DNA of 64,000 nucleotides from Herbaspirillum sp. SJZ106 (GCF_006715495.1 NZ_VFNI01000004.1:377013-441012); one strand, 5' to 3'; shown: positions 1-10,840, counted from the stretch's first letter. The notes: generated by a model not told the origin, from the sequence alone. Numbers and translations: made by a program.

Positions 1-1
1 T

Positions 2-1504
2 GGGCCGGCCCTGGAGAAGGTGGCCGCAGGCCTGGCCATCGAGCCGGAATTCTTCCCCCTGCTGATGCAACGCGGGCGCCTGCAGGAGCAGGGCGGATAT
101 CTCCAGGACGCAGTCGCCAGTTACGAGGAATGCTTGGCGCTTAGCCCAGCGCTGGCCGAAGCCGCAGCCGCGCGCACGCGGGCTTTGCAGGCGCTGGTCG
201 GGCAATGCGAGCGCCAGCAGGCGGCATCATCTCCGTCCCCATCCCAAGAGGCCAGCATCCGCAAGGCGGAAGCGCTGTTCAAGCTGGGGCTGCCGGAACA
301 GGCGCTGGAGGCGATTGCTCCCGCAGCAGTCGCCTTTCCCTCCGATTTTTCCATCCTCAACCTGCGCGCCGATATCCTGCTCAGGCTGAACCGCCATGAG
401 CAGGCGCTGGCCTGCTACGAGCGCCAAGAGGCGCTCGACAGCGGCGCCGGCATGGCGCTGATCCAGTTCAACCGCGGCAACGTATTGCGCCAGATGGGGC
501 GTTTTGGCGATGCGCTGTCGTGCTATGAACAGGCCATCTCCCGGCATCCCGGTTTCGCCGAGGCGCGCGTGGCGCGTAGCCATTTGCTGTTGATGGCAGG
601 CCGTTACGAGGAAGGCTGGCGCGAGCACGAGGCCAGGCGCGCGATCGCGCAGATCCGTCGTGCCGACTTGCGCAGCGCGAGCCCGCCATGGCAAGCGGGA
701 ATGGATCTCGCCGGCAAGACGGTGCTGCTGTGGGCCGAGCAGGGGCTGGGCGATTCGCTGCAATTTGCCCGCTATATCCCGGATGTGGCGCAGCGCGCGC
801 AACACGTCATCGTCTGCGTGCCGCCGCAATTGCTGCCGCTGTTGCAGCCTGCATTTCCGGCGTGCCGTTTTATCGGAAACGACAAGGCGCTGCCTCCCCA
901 TGACGTGCATGCGCCGTTGCTGAGCCTGCCGTTGCTGCTGGGCCGGCTGGACCCGGCGCAAGGCCCGTTGCCGCCCTATCTGGCGACCGATCCGGGGCAG
1001 GTGGCGCATTGGGCGGCGCGTCTGGGCCGGCGCGACGGCTTGCCGCGGCGTCCACGCATCGGCATGGCCTGGGCCGGGCGGCAATATGGCATCGTCAACC
1101 ATACGCGCGACCTGGCGCTGGCGCAGCTCAAGCCGGTGCTGGATGTCGATGCCGATTTCATCTGCCTGCAGCAGTCGGTTCCGGTGCCGGACCAGGAGTA
1201 CGCCGCTACGCTGCCCAACCTGCAGGTCTTTCCATTGACGGATTGGGCCGATACGGCGGCGCTGCTGGCCAATCTCGATCTGGTGATCAGCGTAGACAGC
1301 GCGGCGGCCCACCTGGCCGGCGCGCTGGGCATGCCGGTATGGCTGATGCTGCGGCTGGAAGGCGAATGGCGCTGGGGGCAGCAGCCCGATCGCAGCGCCT
1401 GGTATCCGCGCATGCGGCTGTTTCGCCAGCGGGAGCGCGGCAATTGGGACGATGTCCTTGAAGAGGTCGCCGCGGCCGTGCGCTTGCTGCCGGGGATGGA
1501 TTAA
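2..1504 (+). CDS. TPR-repeat protein with GT9-like C-terminal domain (5' truncated)
   Basis: The frame is open to the left window edge, so the true start lies upstream; a GTG at 20 is only an internal candidate. The N-terminal 200 residues look like tandem tetratricopeptide repeats (Ala/Leu-rich helices with QGGYLQDAVASYEECLALSP and FGDALSCYEQAISRHPGFAE). The C-terminal 270 residues carry the EQGLGDSLQFARY segment and a late ISVDSAAAHLAGALG segment typical of the glycosyltransferase family 9-like domain that follows TPRs in many proteobacterial proteins. Such proteins are often near glycosylation or motility genes, but no such neighbour is visible. The substrate is unknown. A hairpin terminator follows. 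Confidence 0.8.
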   Translation, partial: GPALEKVAAGLAIEPEFFPLLMQRGRLQEQGGYLQDAVASYEECLALSPALAEAAAARTRALQALVGQCERQQAASSPSPSQEASIRKAEALFKLGLPEQALEAIAPAAVAFPSDFSILNLRADILLRLNRHEQALACYERQEALDSGAGMALIQFNRGNVLRQMGRFGDALSCYEQAISRHPGFAEARVARSHLLLMAGRYEEGWREHEARRAIAQIRRADLRSASPPWQAGMDLAGKTVLLWAEQGLGDSLQFARYIPDVAQRAQHVIVCVPPQLLPLLQPAFPACRFIGNDKALPPHDVHAPLLSLPLLLGRLDPAQGPLPPYLATDPGQVAHWAARLGRRDGLPRRPRIGMAWAGRQYGIVNHTRDLALAQLKPVLDVDADFICLQQSVPVPDQEYAATLPNLQVFPLTDWADTAALLANLDLVISVDSAAAHLAGALGMPVWLMLRLEGEWRWGQQPDRSAWYPRMRLFRQRERGNWDDVLEEVAAAVRLLPGMD

Positions 1505-1528
1505 GCAATGAACCTATGAATCAATGAA

Positions 1529-1558
1529 AACGGCTGCGCGAGGCAGCCGTTGTTTTTT
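1529..1558 (+). terminator. Rho-independent terminator after the TPR gene
   Basis: A nine-base stem (AACGGCTGC paired with GCAGCCGTT) with a five-base loop is followed by GTTTTTT. It sits between the TPR gene and the convergent smpB. The AAAA just before the stem could let it act weakly on the other strand too. Confidence 0.8.
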
Positions 1559-1577
1559 GCCGGAAACGGCGCGCAGA

Positions 1578-2027
1578 TCAACGCCGGTGCTGCTTCATCG
1601 CGGACTGGATTTCACGCTGGCTGTCGCGCTGCTTCTCGGTCTCGCGCTTGTCGTGCTGCTTCTTGCCCTTGGCCAGGCCGATGTCGCATTTGACGCGTCC
1701 TTTGCTGTAATGCAGGTTCAATGGCACCAGGGTATAGCCGGAGCGTTCCACCTTGCCGATCAGCTTGCTGATCTCGGCCGCATTCAACAGCAACTTGCGG
1801 GTGCGCAGGGTTTCCGGGTGCACATGGGTGGAGGTGCTCGTCAGGGCGCTGATGTGCGCGCCGAACAGGAATACCTCGCCGTTGCGCACGATCACATAGG
1901 CTTCTTTCAGTTGCACGCGGCCGGCGCGTATCGATTTGACTTCCCAACCTTGCAGGACGATGCCCGCTTCGAATCGCTCCTCGATGAAGTAATCGAAAAA
2001 GGCTTTTTTGTTGTCAACTATGCTCAT
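1578..2027 (-). CDS. smpB: SsrA-binding protein SmpB
   Basis: 149 residues, the usual SmpB length. SmpB binds tmRNA and brings it to stalled ribosomes for trans-translation in the cytoplasm. The product begins [17 protein letters not shown] and contains the conserved [19 protein letters not shown] block and the SYTLVPL-like strand ([20 protein letters not shown]). The C-terminal tail is basic and disordered ([15 protein letters not shown]), as needed to occupy the ribosome decoding site. It is divergent from ratA with a 67-base gap, an arrangement widespread in beta- and gammaproteobacteria. Confidence 0.97.
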   Translation of the reverse strand: MSIVDNKKAFFDYFIEERFEAGIVLQGWEVKSIRAGRVQLKEAYVIVRNGEVFLFGAHISALTSTSTHVHPETLRTRKLLLNAAEISKLIGKVERSGYTLVPLNLHYSKGRVKCDIGLAKGKKQHDKRETEKQRDSQREIQSAMKQHRR

Positions 2028-2094
2028 CTAAGGAAAACTCGTCCCGTCGGTTTAAAATTATTACTTTGCGATTTTATCAAACGGACCACCCTCG

Positions 2095-2526
2095 ATGGCA
2101 GTCGTACACAAAACCGTCTTGATCAACTATAGCGCGGAGCAGATGTTCAACCTGGTGGACCAGGTCGAAGATTACCCGCAATTCCTGCCCTGGTGCGGAG
2201 GAGTGGAAGTGGCCGAACGCGGCGAGCATAGTCTCACGGCCAAGCTGAAGATCAATTACCACGGGCTGAAACAGTCATTCAGCACCCAAAATACCAATGT
2301 GCGTCCCACCAGCATGACCATGCGCCTGGTGGAGGGACCATTCAAGCATTTCGAGGGGCGCTGGCATTTCAAGCCCTTGCGCGAAGACGCCTGCAAGATC
2401 GAATTCGACATGGAATATGAATTCTCCAGCCGTCTCCTGGAAGGCGTCATCGGCCCGGTGTTCAGCATGATCGCCAACAGCTTCGTCGATTCCTTCTGCA
2501 AGCGCGCCGAACAGATATATGGCTGA
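2095..2526 (+). CDS. ratA: RatA-family START/COQ10-like protein
   Basis: 143-residue START-like (polyketide cyclase/COQ10) protein. It begins MAVVHKTVLINYSAEQMFNLV and has the family block QVEDYPQFLPWCGGVEV. The family includes E. coli RatA, reported to interfere with ribosome subunit joining, and mitochondrial Coq10, which binds ubiquinone; the true role here cannot be told from sequence. It overlaps rnfH by eight bases, so the two are probably translationally coupled, matching the ratA-rnfH (yfjG-yfjF) pair seen elsewhere. Confidence 0.9.
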   Translation: MAVVHKTVLINYSAEQMFNLVDQVEDYPQFLPWCGGVEVAERGEHSLTAKLKINYHGLKQSFSTQNTNVRPTSMTMRLVEGPFKHFEGRWHFKPLREDACKIEFDMEYEFSSRLLEGVIGPVFSMIANSFVDSFCKRAEQIYG

Positions 2527-2815
2527 GCCGACCCGTTTGCAAGTGCAGATCTGCTATGCCGCCCCCGGTTTGCAGGTCTTGAAGGATGTTGAAGTGGAGC
2601 AGGGTTGCACGATACAGCAAGCCATCATGGACAGCGGCCTGCTGCGCGAGCAGCCGGCGATCGACCTGACCGTATGCCGCGTCGGCATCTTCGGCAAGCT
2701 CAAGGCGCTGGACACGCCGCTGCGCGCGCGGGACAGGATCGAGATCTACCGCCCGCTGATCGCCGATCCCAAGGATTCCCGCCGTCGCCGGGTGGCGCAC
2801 AAGGCCCAGCGCTGA
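2519..2815 (+). CDS. rnfH: RnfH family ubiquitin-like protein
   Basis: 98-residue RnfH (UPF0125) protein with a beta-grasp fold. The characteristic segment VCRVGIFGKLKALDTPLRARDRIEIYRPL runs over residues 52-80 and is followed by a basic tail (DPKDSRRRRVAHKAQR). The start ATG lies inside the last codons of ratA. RnfH proteins sometimes accompany rnf electron-transport genes but commonly, as here, follow ratA. The biochemical role is not established. Confidence 0.92.
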   Translation: MAEPTRLQVQICYAAPGLQVLKDVEVEQGCTIQQAIMDSGLLREQPAIDLTVCRVGIFGKLKALDTPLRARDRIEIYRPLIADPKDSRRRRVAHKAQR

Positions 2816-2886
2816 CGTGCTCCCGCCCTCGGGCGGGCCTTCTCTCATCCGCATCGCAGGCGGTGCTTGCCTGAATTTCAACGGAT

Positions 2887-2909
2887 CCGGCCTGTTTGCC
2901 ACAGGCCGG
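2887..2909. other. Hairpin in the guaB leader region
   Basis: CCGGCCTG and CAGGCCGG form an eight-base stem around a seven-base loop in the 170-base gap between rnfH and guaB. No T-run follows, so it is not a standard terminator. It may end rnfH transcripts inefficiently or shape the region upstream of the guaB promoter. Confidence 0.4.
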
Positions 2910-2953
2910 ACGGCAAAACTCAACTGTCGCGCGACGCACGCAAGACTTTTCTG

Positions 2954-4455
<1,502 letters not shown>

Positions 4456-4574
4456 TCCCCGGTGCGGCCACAGCCCGACAGTCCGCAGGCAAGATGCCGG
4501 ACTGCCGGGCTGTTGAATTTTTGTAGCAGCTATCACTGCCATTTCATCCATCAACGCAGCCATCTCCCATCGCC

Positions 4575-6167
4575 ATGTCTACGCATTCGCACTCGAAAAT
4601 TCTGATCCTCGACTTCGGTTCCCAGGTTACCCAGCTGATCGCGCGTCGCGTGCGCGAAGCCGGCGTGTTTTCCGAGGTTTTCCCGCATGACGTGAGCGAC
4701 GAGTTCGTACGCAACTACGGCGCGGCCGGCGTGATCCTCTCCGGCGGCCCCAACAGCGTCACCGAAGGCGACACCCCGCGCGCGCCGCAGGCGGTGTTCG
4801 AACTGGGCGTGCCGGTGCTGGGCATCTGCTACGGCATGCAGACCATGGCCCAGCAACTGGGCGGCAAGGTTGAAAACGGCAAACTGCGCGAATTCGGTTA
4901 CGCCGAAGTGCGCGCGCATGGGCATACTGCTTTGCTCAAAGACATCGCCGACTTCACCACCGCCGAAGGCCACGGCATGTTGAAGGTGTGGATGAGCCAC
5001 GGCGACAAGGTCAACGAAATGCCGGCCGGCTTCAAGCTGATGGCTTCCACCGGCAACTGCCCGATCGCCGGCATGGCCGATGAAGAGCGCCGTTTCTACG
5101 CCGTGCAATTCCACCCGGAAGTGACCCACACCGTGCAGGGCAAGGCCATGCTGGCGCGCTTCGTGCACGAGATCTGCGGCTGCCAGTCGGACTGGAACAT
5201 GCCCGACTATATCGCCGAAGCGGTCGAATCCATCCGCCAGCAAGTCGGCAGCGATGAAGTCATCCTCGGCCTCTCGGGCGGCGTCGATAGCAGCGTGGCG
5301 GCGGCCCTGATCCACCGCGCCATCGGCGACCAGCTGACCTGCGTATTCGTCGACCACGGCCTGCTGCGCCTGGACGAAGGCAAGATGGTCATGGAGATGT
5401 TCGGCAAGAACCTGGGCGTGAAGGTGATCCACGTGGATGCCACCGACCAGTTCATGGGCCACCTGGCCGGCGTGACCGACCCCGAAGCCAAGCGCAAGAT
5501 CATCGGTCGCGAGTTCGTCGAAGTGTTCCAGGCCGAATCGGGCAAGCTCAAGAGCGCCAAGTGGCTGGCCCAAGGCACAATCTACCCGGACGTGATCGAA
5601 AGCGCCGGCAAGGGCAAGAAGACCGCCCACACCATCAAGAGCCATCACAACGTCGGCGGCCTGCCGGAAACCCTGAACCTGAAACTGCTGGAGCCGCTGC
5701 GCGAACTGTTCAAGGACGAAGTGCGCGAACTGGGCGTGGCGCTGGGCCTGCCGCCGGAGATGGTGTACCGCCACCCGTTCCCGGGTCCCGGCCTGGGCGT
5801 GCGCATCCTGGGCGAAGTGAAGAAGGAATACGCCGACCTGCTGCGTCGCGCCGACGCCATCTTCATCGAAGAGCTGCGCAACACCAAGGACGAAGACGGC
5901 CAGACCTGGTACGAAAAGACCAGCCAGGCTTTCGCGGTGTTCCTGCCGGTCAAGTCGGTGGGCGTCATGGGCGACGGCCGCACCTATGAATACGTGGTGG
6001 CGCTGCGCGCCGTGCAGACTCAGGACTTCATGACCGCGCACTGGGCGCACCTGCCGCACGAGCTGCTGGGCCGCGTGTCCAATCGCATCATCAACGAAGT
6101 GCGCGGCCTGAACCGCGTTGTCTACGACATCTCGGGCAAGCCGCCGGCGACGATCGAGTGGGAGTGA
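4575..6167 (+). CDS. guaA: GMP synthase (glutamine-hydrolysing)
   Basis: 530 residues. It converts XMP to GMP using ATP and glutamine-derived ammonia. The class I amidotransferase domain comes first ([22 protein letters not shown] with the nucleophile Cys, and a later FHPEV His). The ATP pyrophosphatase domain follows with the P-loop [16 protein letters not shown], then the dimerisation domain ending in [10 protein letters not shown] strong terminator follows. Confidence 0.98.
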   Translation: MSTHSHSKILILDFGSQVTQLIARRVREAGVFSEVFPHDVSDEFVRNYGAAGVILSGGPNSVTEGDTPRAPQAVFELGVPVLGICYGMQTMAQQLGGKVENGKLREFGYAEVRAHGHTALLKDIADFTTAEGHGMLKVWMSHGDKVNEMPAGFKLMASTGNCPIAGMADEERRFYAVQFHPEVTHTVQGKAMLARFVHEICGCQSDWNMPDYIAEAVESIRQQVGSDEVILGLSGGVDSSVAAALIHRAIGDQLTCVFVDHGLLRLDEGKMVMEMFGKNLGVKVIHVDATDQFMGHLAGVTDPEAKRKIIGREFVEVFQAESGKLKSAKWLAQGTIYPDVIESAGKGKKTAHTIKSHHNVGGLPETLNLKLLEPLRELFKDEVRELGVALGLPPEMVYRHPFPGPGLGVRILGEVKKEYADLLRRADAIFIEELRNTKDEDGQTWYEKTSQAFAVFLPVKSVGVMGDGRTYEYVVALRAVQTQDFMTAHWAHLPHELLGRVSNRIINEVRGLNRVVYDISGKPPATIEWE

Positions 6168-6220
6168 GTTGCAATTATTATTAATTATTAATATTGCATA
6201 ATCGCGCATTTGACGGATTT

Positions 6221-6249
6221 AAGGCCCTGTTTTTACAGGGCCTTTTTTC
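6221..6249 (+). terminator. Rho-independent terminator of guaBA
   Basis: AAGGCCCTGT and ACAGGGCCTT form a ten-base perfect stem with a TTTT loop, running into TTTTTT. It is placed 54 bases after the guaA stop. Confidence 0.92.
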
Positions 6250-6341
6250 ATATATTCGTCGTTCGCGAGCCGCTGGTTTTTCCTCCCCTTTGGCCGCCAT
6301 TTCAATCGGCCGTGTCTTATAGGACAGAACAGAACTGTTTG

Positions 6342-6989
6342 CTATCGGCCCGCGTGGCCGTTGCCCCCGTGCGCGGCAATGAACATGGCGACGGCGGAGC
6401 GGCAATAGGATTCGATTTCCTTGTCGTTCTCTGCTCTCGCCTCATCGAAGAGAGCGATTGTCAGGAGGTCGGATCCTTTGATAAGCGCGGCAAACAAGCG
6501 GGCGGACCGGAGAGGATCGGGCACGTTCAGAACCGCGTTCGCGTGCAACTGACGCAACAGTGCCTCGATCTGGGCGATGACATAGGCGGGGCCGGCTTCG
6601 TAATGGAGCTTGCTTAACGACTTCTGATTTGTCTTGTCGGCCATGATCATGGCTTCGACACTGCGCACGTCCGGGCTCAACAGCGTGCGAAGGAGGGATG
6701 ATCCCACCGCCATGAGCTGTTCTTCGGCCGAACCGTCGACGTCTTCCATAAGGGCCTGTGGTGCAAACTGATGACAGTGAGCCGCGATGGCTGCGCTGAA
6801 CAGCGCCTCCTTGTTCTCGAAGTGCCGATAGATACTTAGCTTGGATATTTTCGCCCGTTGGGCGACCTTGTCCATTGTCGTCGCTTGAAAACCCAATTCC
6901 ACAAAGAGTTCGCTCGCGGCGTCGACTATCGTTTGGCCAAGCGCCTCGTTGGCCGGCCGGCCGCGCCGCCCCTGTTTTTTTTCGGTCAC
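6342..6989 (-). CDS. TetR/AcrR family transcriptional regulator
   Basis: 215 residues. The N-terminal helix-turn-helix is clear: ATTMDKVAQRAKISKLSIYRHF with the FENKEALF continuation at about residues 38-65, preceded by a basic GRRGRPANEA tail. The C-terminal ligand domain is typical in length but does not identify an inducer. It is divergent from a flavin oxidoreductase gene, and the shared 160-base gap holds an inverted repeat overlapping the oxidoreductase promoter. It therefore most likely represses that gene and possibly itself. Confidence 0.9.
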   Translation of the reverse strand: MTEKKQGRRGRPANEALGQTIVDAASELFVELGFQATTMDKVAQRAKISKLSIYRHFENKEALFSAAIAAHCHQFAPQALMEDVDGSAEEQLMAVGSSLLRTLLSPDVRSVEAMIMADKTNQKSLSKLHYEAGPAYVIAQIEALLRQLHANAVLNVPDPLRSARLFAALIKGSDLLTIALFDEARAENDKEIESYCRSAVAMFIAAHGGNGHAGR

Positions 6990-7003
6990 GTGAATTCCAG
7001 TAC

Positions 7004-7033
7004 TTGACAGTATTTAAATTTATAAATTATGAT
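7004..7033 (+). promoter_or_regulatory. Sigma-70-type promoter for the flavin oxidoreductase
   Basis: TTGACA (7004-7009) and TATGAT (7028-7033) are separated by 18 bases in an AT-rich island between the TetR gene and the oxidoreductase. The -35 box is a perfect consensus match. Confidence 0.65.
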
Positions 7034-7038
7034 ACTGT
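7007..7038. promoter_or_regulatory. Putative TetR operator (inverted repeat)
   Basis: ACAGTAT (7007-7013) and ATACTGT (7032-7038) are exact inverted repeats that overlap the -35 and -10 boxes of the promoter. This is the expected position for a repressor of the TetR type encoded next door. The 18-base spacing between arms is long, so two dimers or only part of the site may be used. Confidence 0.55.
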
Positions 7039-7149
7039 AAATTACCTGAAATTTGCAACCAATGGACAGGTTTCAACCTGTTGCCCAAATCAAGTTTCCC
7101 GGGGCCGCCCTGCGATATCCCCTCCATCCACAACACGGAGCCCATCACC

Positions 7150-8043
7150 ATGAATGACGTCATCATCATCGGCGGCAGCTTTGCCGGTCTCGCCGCTGCC
7201 TTGCAGCTCGGCCGTGCCCGCCGCAAGGTCACCGTTCTCGATACCGGCCTGCCGCGCAATCGCTTCGCCGGCCACTCGCATGGTCTGCTCGGCCACGATC
7301 ACAAGCCCCCGCAGGACATCCTGGCCGAGGCACGGCGGCAGCTGGCGCGTTATCCCGCCATCAGGCTGGTCAGTGCCCGGGCCGACAGCGTCTCCGGCGC
7401 CATCGACGATTTCTCCGTGTTGACTGGCGATGGCGAAAGCCTTGGAGCGCGCCGCCTGATCCTGAGCTATGGCGTCGCTGACCAGATGCCTGATGTTCCG
7501 GGTTTTGCCGAAAGCTGGGGCACGTCCATCGTGCCTTGCCCCTATTGCGACGGCTTCGAAGTCGCCGGCCAGCATTGGGGCCTCGTCTGGTCTGGTCCGC
7601 AGTCGCACAATCAGGTCAGGCTGTTCCTCGATTGGACCGATAAGTTGACTGTCTTCGCCGATGGTCACGACATTGCGCCCGATATCCGGGCCGATCTGGC
7701 ACGCCGCAACGTCCCTGTCGTCGATGGCCGGATCGTCGAGATCGCCCATCAAAAGGGCCATATCACCACCGTCAATCTCGATAGCCGCCTTAATATCGCG
7801 GTCGACGTCCTGTTCGCCCATCCGCGCACCAAGCCCTCCGCAAGCCTGCATGAATCATTGGGCCTCGCTACGGTGGATACGCCCACTGGAGTCGTTCTCA
7901 AAGTCGACGAGCGCCGCCAAACCAGCATGCCCGGCATCTACGCCGCCGGCGATCTCACGACGCCTTTCTTGCCCTCGGTCACCCAGGCATCGTCGCAGGG
8001 TGCGATGGCGGGTATCTTCGCCCAGCAATCGATGCTGGTCTGA
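7150..8043 (+). CDS. NAD(P)/FAD-dependent oxidoreductase, thioredoxin reductase-like
   Basis: 297 residues from the ATG at 7150; an upstream in-frame TTG at 7081 is unlikely because it would begin inside the leader. The FAD-binding motif IIIGGSFAGLAAALQLGRA starts at residue 5. A CPYCDGFE segment near residue 133 is the position of the CxxC redox pair of thioredoxin reductases. The C-terminal GIYAAGDLTTPFLPSVTQA segment is the second FAD contact. This family often lacks a thioredoxin partner. The gene is divergent from a TetR regulator that probably controls it. Confidence 0.87.
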   Translation: MNDVIIIGGSFAGLAAALQLGRARRKVTVLDTGLPRNRFAGHSHGLLGHDHKPPQDILAEARRQLARYPAIRLVSARADSVSGAIDDFSVLTGDGESLGARRLILSYGVADQMPDVPGFAESWGTSIVPCPYCDGFEVAGQHWGLVWSGPQSHNQVRLFLDWTDKLTVFADGHDIAPDIRADLARRNVPVVDGRIVEIAHQKGHITTVNLDSRLNIAVDVLFAHPRTKPSASLHESLGLATVDTPTGVVLKVDERRQTSMPGIYAAGDLTTPFLPSVTQASSQGAMAGIFAQQSMLV

Positions 8044-8130
8044 GGATACAAATTCCTTCTCCGGCTGCCTCGATCCAAGGGGCGCTAATCAAGAAAGTTA
8101 GTTAAGAACGAATCAGAGCAAGGAGAGGGC

Positions 8131-8304
8131 ATGGCGGAGCAAAATGCCTATCAGGTTGCCGACTGGAATGGCCAAAGCGGGGAGTACTGGGGCGCCAACC
8201 AGGCTCGGCAGGCCACCAAGCCCAACGCCGGCCTGCGCGCCCGCGACGAACTGATGCGCGACTGGCCCGCCATGGCCGGCACGCTCCACAAAAGCCCGCT
8301 GTAA
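8131..8304 (+). pseudogene. N-terminal remnant of a SAM-dependent methyltransferase-like gene
   Basis: A 57-codon reading frame with a GGAGAGGGC ribosome-binding region just upstream. Its first 27 residues (NAYQVADWNGQSGEYWGANQ and neighbours) resemble the N-terminus of class I methyltransferases that begin with a WNGxxGExW segment. It then continues with unrelated sequence (LRARDELMRDWPAMAGTLHK) and stops. The SAM-binding core is absent. A deletion or fusion during rearrangement would explain it; a genuine small protein cannot be excluded. Confidence 0.45.
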
Positions 8305-8443
8305 CCGATAGTGCCGCAGAGGCGGAGGCGCGCGATTCTGGAGCGTGCAGTGAAACCGTGAAGGCCTGTTGAGTGCGTTTCGGGAATTCCCGGCCTGTCC
8401 CTGCCGCTGTGCATGTTTTTTGTGCAATCACCGCGAGAATGTT

Positions 8444-8472
8444 TTGCAGGGGGCCGGCCTGACGGGGATAAT
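8444..8472 (+). promoter_or_regulatory. Putative sigma-70 promoter of the OsmC-YcaO gene
   Basis: TTGCAG (8444-8449) and GATAAT (8467-8472) are spaced by 17 bases and end 30 bases before the start codon. The rest of the 8305-8501 gap shows nothing else recognisable. Confidence 0.5.
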
Positions 8473-8501
8473 AGCCGCCACTCCCATTTTTAGAGCCCCT
8501 C

Positions 8502-10712
8502 ATGGAAATTAAGGTCAACTTCCTCGACAAGCTGCGCCTCGAAGCCAAGTTCGACGACTTTACCGTCATTGCCGACCAGCCCATCCGCTACAAGGGCGAC
8601 GGCTCGGCGCCCGGTCCGTTCGATTACTTCCTGGCTTCGTCGGCCTTGTGCGCGGCTTACTTCGTGAAGTTGTACTGCAACACGCGCAACATTCCGACCG
8701 AAAACATCCGCTTGTCGCAGAACAATATCGTCGACCCGGAAAACCGTTACCAGCAGACCTTCAAGATCCAGGTCGAGCTGCCGGCCGATATCTCGGAAGC
8801 CGACCGCCGGGGCATCCTGCGTTCCATCGAGCGCTGTACCGTCAAGAAAGTGGTGCAGGAAGGCCCCGAGTTCGTCATCGAAGAAGTCGAGAACCTGGAT
8901 GCCGATGCGCAGGCCTTGCTGACGGTGAAGCCGGACAGCGATGCCAATACCTACATCCTGGGCAAGGATCTGCCGCTGGAGCAGACCATCGCCAATATGT
9001 CGGGCGTGCTGGCGGAGCTGGGCATCAAGATCGAAATCGCCTCGTGGCGCAATATCATTCCCAACGTGTGGTCGCTGCACATCCGCGACGCGCACTCGCC
9101 GATGTGCTTCACCAACGGCAAGGGCGCGACCAAGGAGAGCGCGCTGGCCTCGGCGCTGGGCGAGTACATCGAGCGCATCAGCAACAACCATTTCTACGCC
9201 GGTTCCTACTGGGGCGAAGACATCGCCAACGCCGGGTTCGTGCATTACCCGAACGAACGCTGGTTCAAGCCGGGCCGCAAGGATGCGTTGCCGCAGGAGA
9301 TCCTCGATCCCTATTGCCTGGCAATCTACAACCCCGATGGCGAGCTGCGCGCCTCGCACCTGGTCGATACCAACTCCGGCAATGCCGGGCGCGGTATCTG
9401 TTCGCTGCCGTACGTGCGGCAGTCGGATGGCGAAACCGTGTATTTCCCCTCCAATCTGATTGAAAACCTGTTCGTCAGCAACGGCATGAGCGCCGGCAAT
9501 ACGCTGGCCGAAGCGCAGGTGCAATGCCTGTCCGAAATCTTCGAGCGGGCGGTCAAGCGTGAAATCCTGGAAGGCGAAATCGCCTTGCCGGACGTGCCGC
9601 AAGAAGTGCTGGCCAAATACCCCGGCATCGTGGCCGGGATCCAGGGGCTGGAAGAGCAGGGCTTTCCGGTGCTGGTCAAGGATGCCTCGCTGGGCGGGAC
9701 TTATCCGGTGATGTGCGTGACATTGATGAACCCGCGCACCGGCGGCGTCTTCGCCTCGTTCGGCGCGCATCCCAGCTTCGAAGTGGCGCTGGAGCGCAGC
9801 CTGACGGAATTGCTGCAGGGACGCAGTTTTGAAGGCTTGAACGATTTGCCGCAGCCGACCTTCGAAAGCAACGCGGTGGCCGAGCCCAACAACTTCGTCG
9901 AGCACTTCATCGATTCCAGCGGCATCGTGTCGTGGCGCTTTTTCAGCGCCAGGTCGGATTTCGAGTTTGTCGAGTGGGACTTTTCCGGCCAGGGCGAGAA
10001 CTCCAACGCCGACGAAGCGGCGGCCTTGTTCGGCATTCTCGAAGCGATGGGCAAGGAAGCCTATACGGCAGTGTACGACCAACTGGGCGCGACGGCCTGC
10101 CGGATCCTGGTGCCGGGATATTCCGAGATTTATCCGATCGAGGATCTGATCTGGGACAACACCAACAAGGCGTTGCTGTTCCGCGCCGACATCCTAAACC
10201 TGCATCGCCTGGACGACGCCAGCCTGGCGGCGCTGCTCGATCGCCTGGAAAACAATGAGCTGGACGAGTACTCGGACATCGCGACTCTGATCGGCATCGA
10301 GTTCGATGAAAACACCGAGTGGGGGCAACTGACGGTGCTTGAGCTGAAGCTGCTGATCCGCCTGGCCCTGAAGCAGTACGAGGAGGCGCACGAGCTGGTG
10401 GGCGCCTTCCTGCAGTACAACGACAACACGGTCGAGCGCGGATTGTTCTACCAGGCCTTGAACGTGGTGCTGGAAGTGCTGCTCGACGACGAACTGGAAC
10501 TGGCCGATTACGAAGCCAACTTCCGCCGCATGTTCGGCAATGAGCGGATGGATGCGGTCATCGGCTCGGTGGATGGCAGCGTGCGTTTCTACGGACTGAC
10601 GCCAACCAGCATGACGCTGGAAGGGTTGGACCGGCACCAGCGCCTGCTCGACAGTTACCGGAAGCTGCATAAGGCGCGGGCCAAGGCGGCGGTTGCTGCT
10701 GCGCCAGGCTAA
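8502..10712 (+). CDS. ycaO: OsmC-YcaO fusion protein, ribosomal S12 methylthiolation accessory type
   Basis: 736 residues. The first 140 residues form an OsmC-like domain (PGPFDYFLASSALCAAYFVKLYC with its conserved Cys). The YcaO ATP-dependent cyclodehydratase domain follows (NGKGATKESALASALGEYIER is the typical ATP-site segment, with further motifs near CLSEIFERAVK). The C-terminal 150 residues match the helical tail of E. coli YcaO. E. coli YcaO lacks the OsmC part and is linked genetically to RimO methylthiolation of ribosomal protein S12. The role of the OsmC part is unknown. A terminator follows. Confidence 0.9.
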   Translation: MEIKVNFLDKLRLEAKFDDFTVIADQPIRYKGDGSAPGPFDYFLASSALCAAYFVKLYCNTRNIPTENIRLSQNNIVDPENRYQQTFKIQVELPADISEADRRGILRSIERCTVKKVVQEGPEFVIEEVENLDADAQALLTVKPDSDANTYILGKDLPLEQTIANMSGVLAELGIKIEIASWRNIIPNVWSLHIRDAHSPMCFTNGKGATKESALASALGEYIERISNNHFYAGSYWGEDIANAGFVHYPNERWFKPGRKDALPQEILDPYCLAIYNPDGELRASHLVDTNSGNAGRGICSLPYVRQSDGETVYFPSNLIENLFVSNGMSAGNTLAEAQVQCLSEIFERAVKREILEGEIALPDVPQEVLAKYPGIVAGIQGLEEQGFPVLVKDASLGGTYPVMCVTLMNPRTGGVFASFGAHPSFEVALERSLTELLQGRSFEGLNDLPQPTFESNAVAEPNNFVEHFIDSSGIVSWRFFSARSDFEFVEWDFSGQGENSNADEAAALFGILEAMGKEAYTAVYDQLGATACRILVPGYSEIYPIEDLIWDNTNKALLFRADILNLHRLDDASLAALLDRLENNELDEYSDIATLIGIEFDENTEWGQLTVLELKLLIRLALKQYEEAHELVGAFLQYNDNTVERGLFYQALNVVLEVLLDDELELADYEANFRRMFGNERMDAVIGSVDGSVRFYGLTPTSMTLEGLDRHQRLLDSYRKLHKARAKAAVAAAPG

Positions 10713-10805
10713 TCCTTTTTCAATTCAGGCAACTGAAAACCATCATCGATAGCCGGGGCGGGAGCGATCCCGTGCCTGGCAAGCGGTGAGCAAGCCATCG
10801 CCATG

Positions 10806-10840
10806 AAGCCCGCATGAAAAATTGCGGGCTTTCTTTTTTT
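10806..10840 (+). terminator. Rho-independent terminator after the OsmC-YcaO gene
   Basis: AAGCCCGCA and TGCGGGCTT form a nine-base stem with an eight-base loop, followed by TTCTTTTTTT. Confidence 0.88.
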
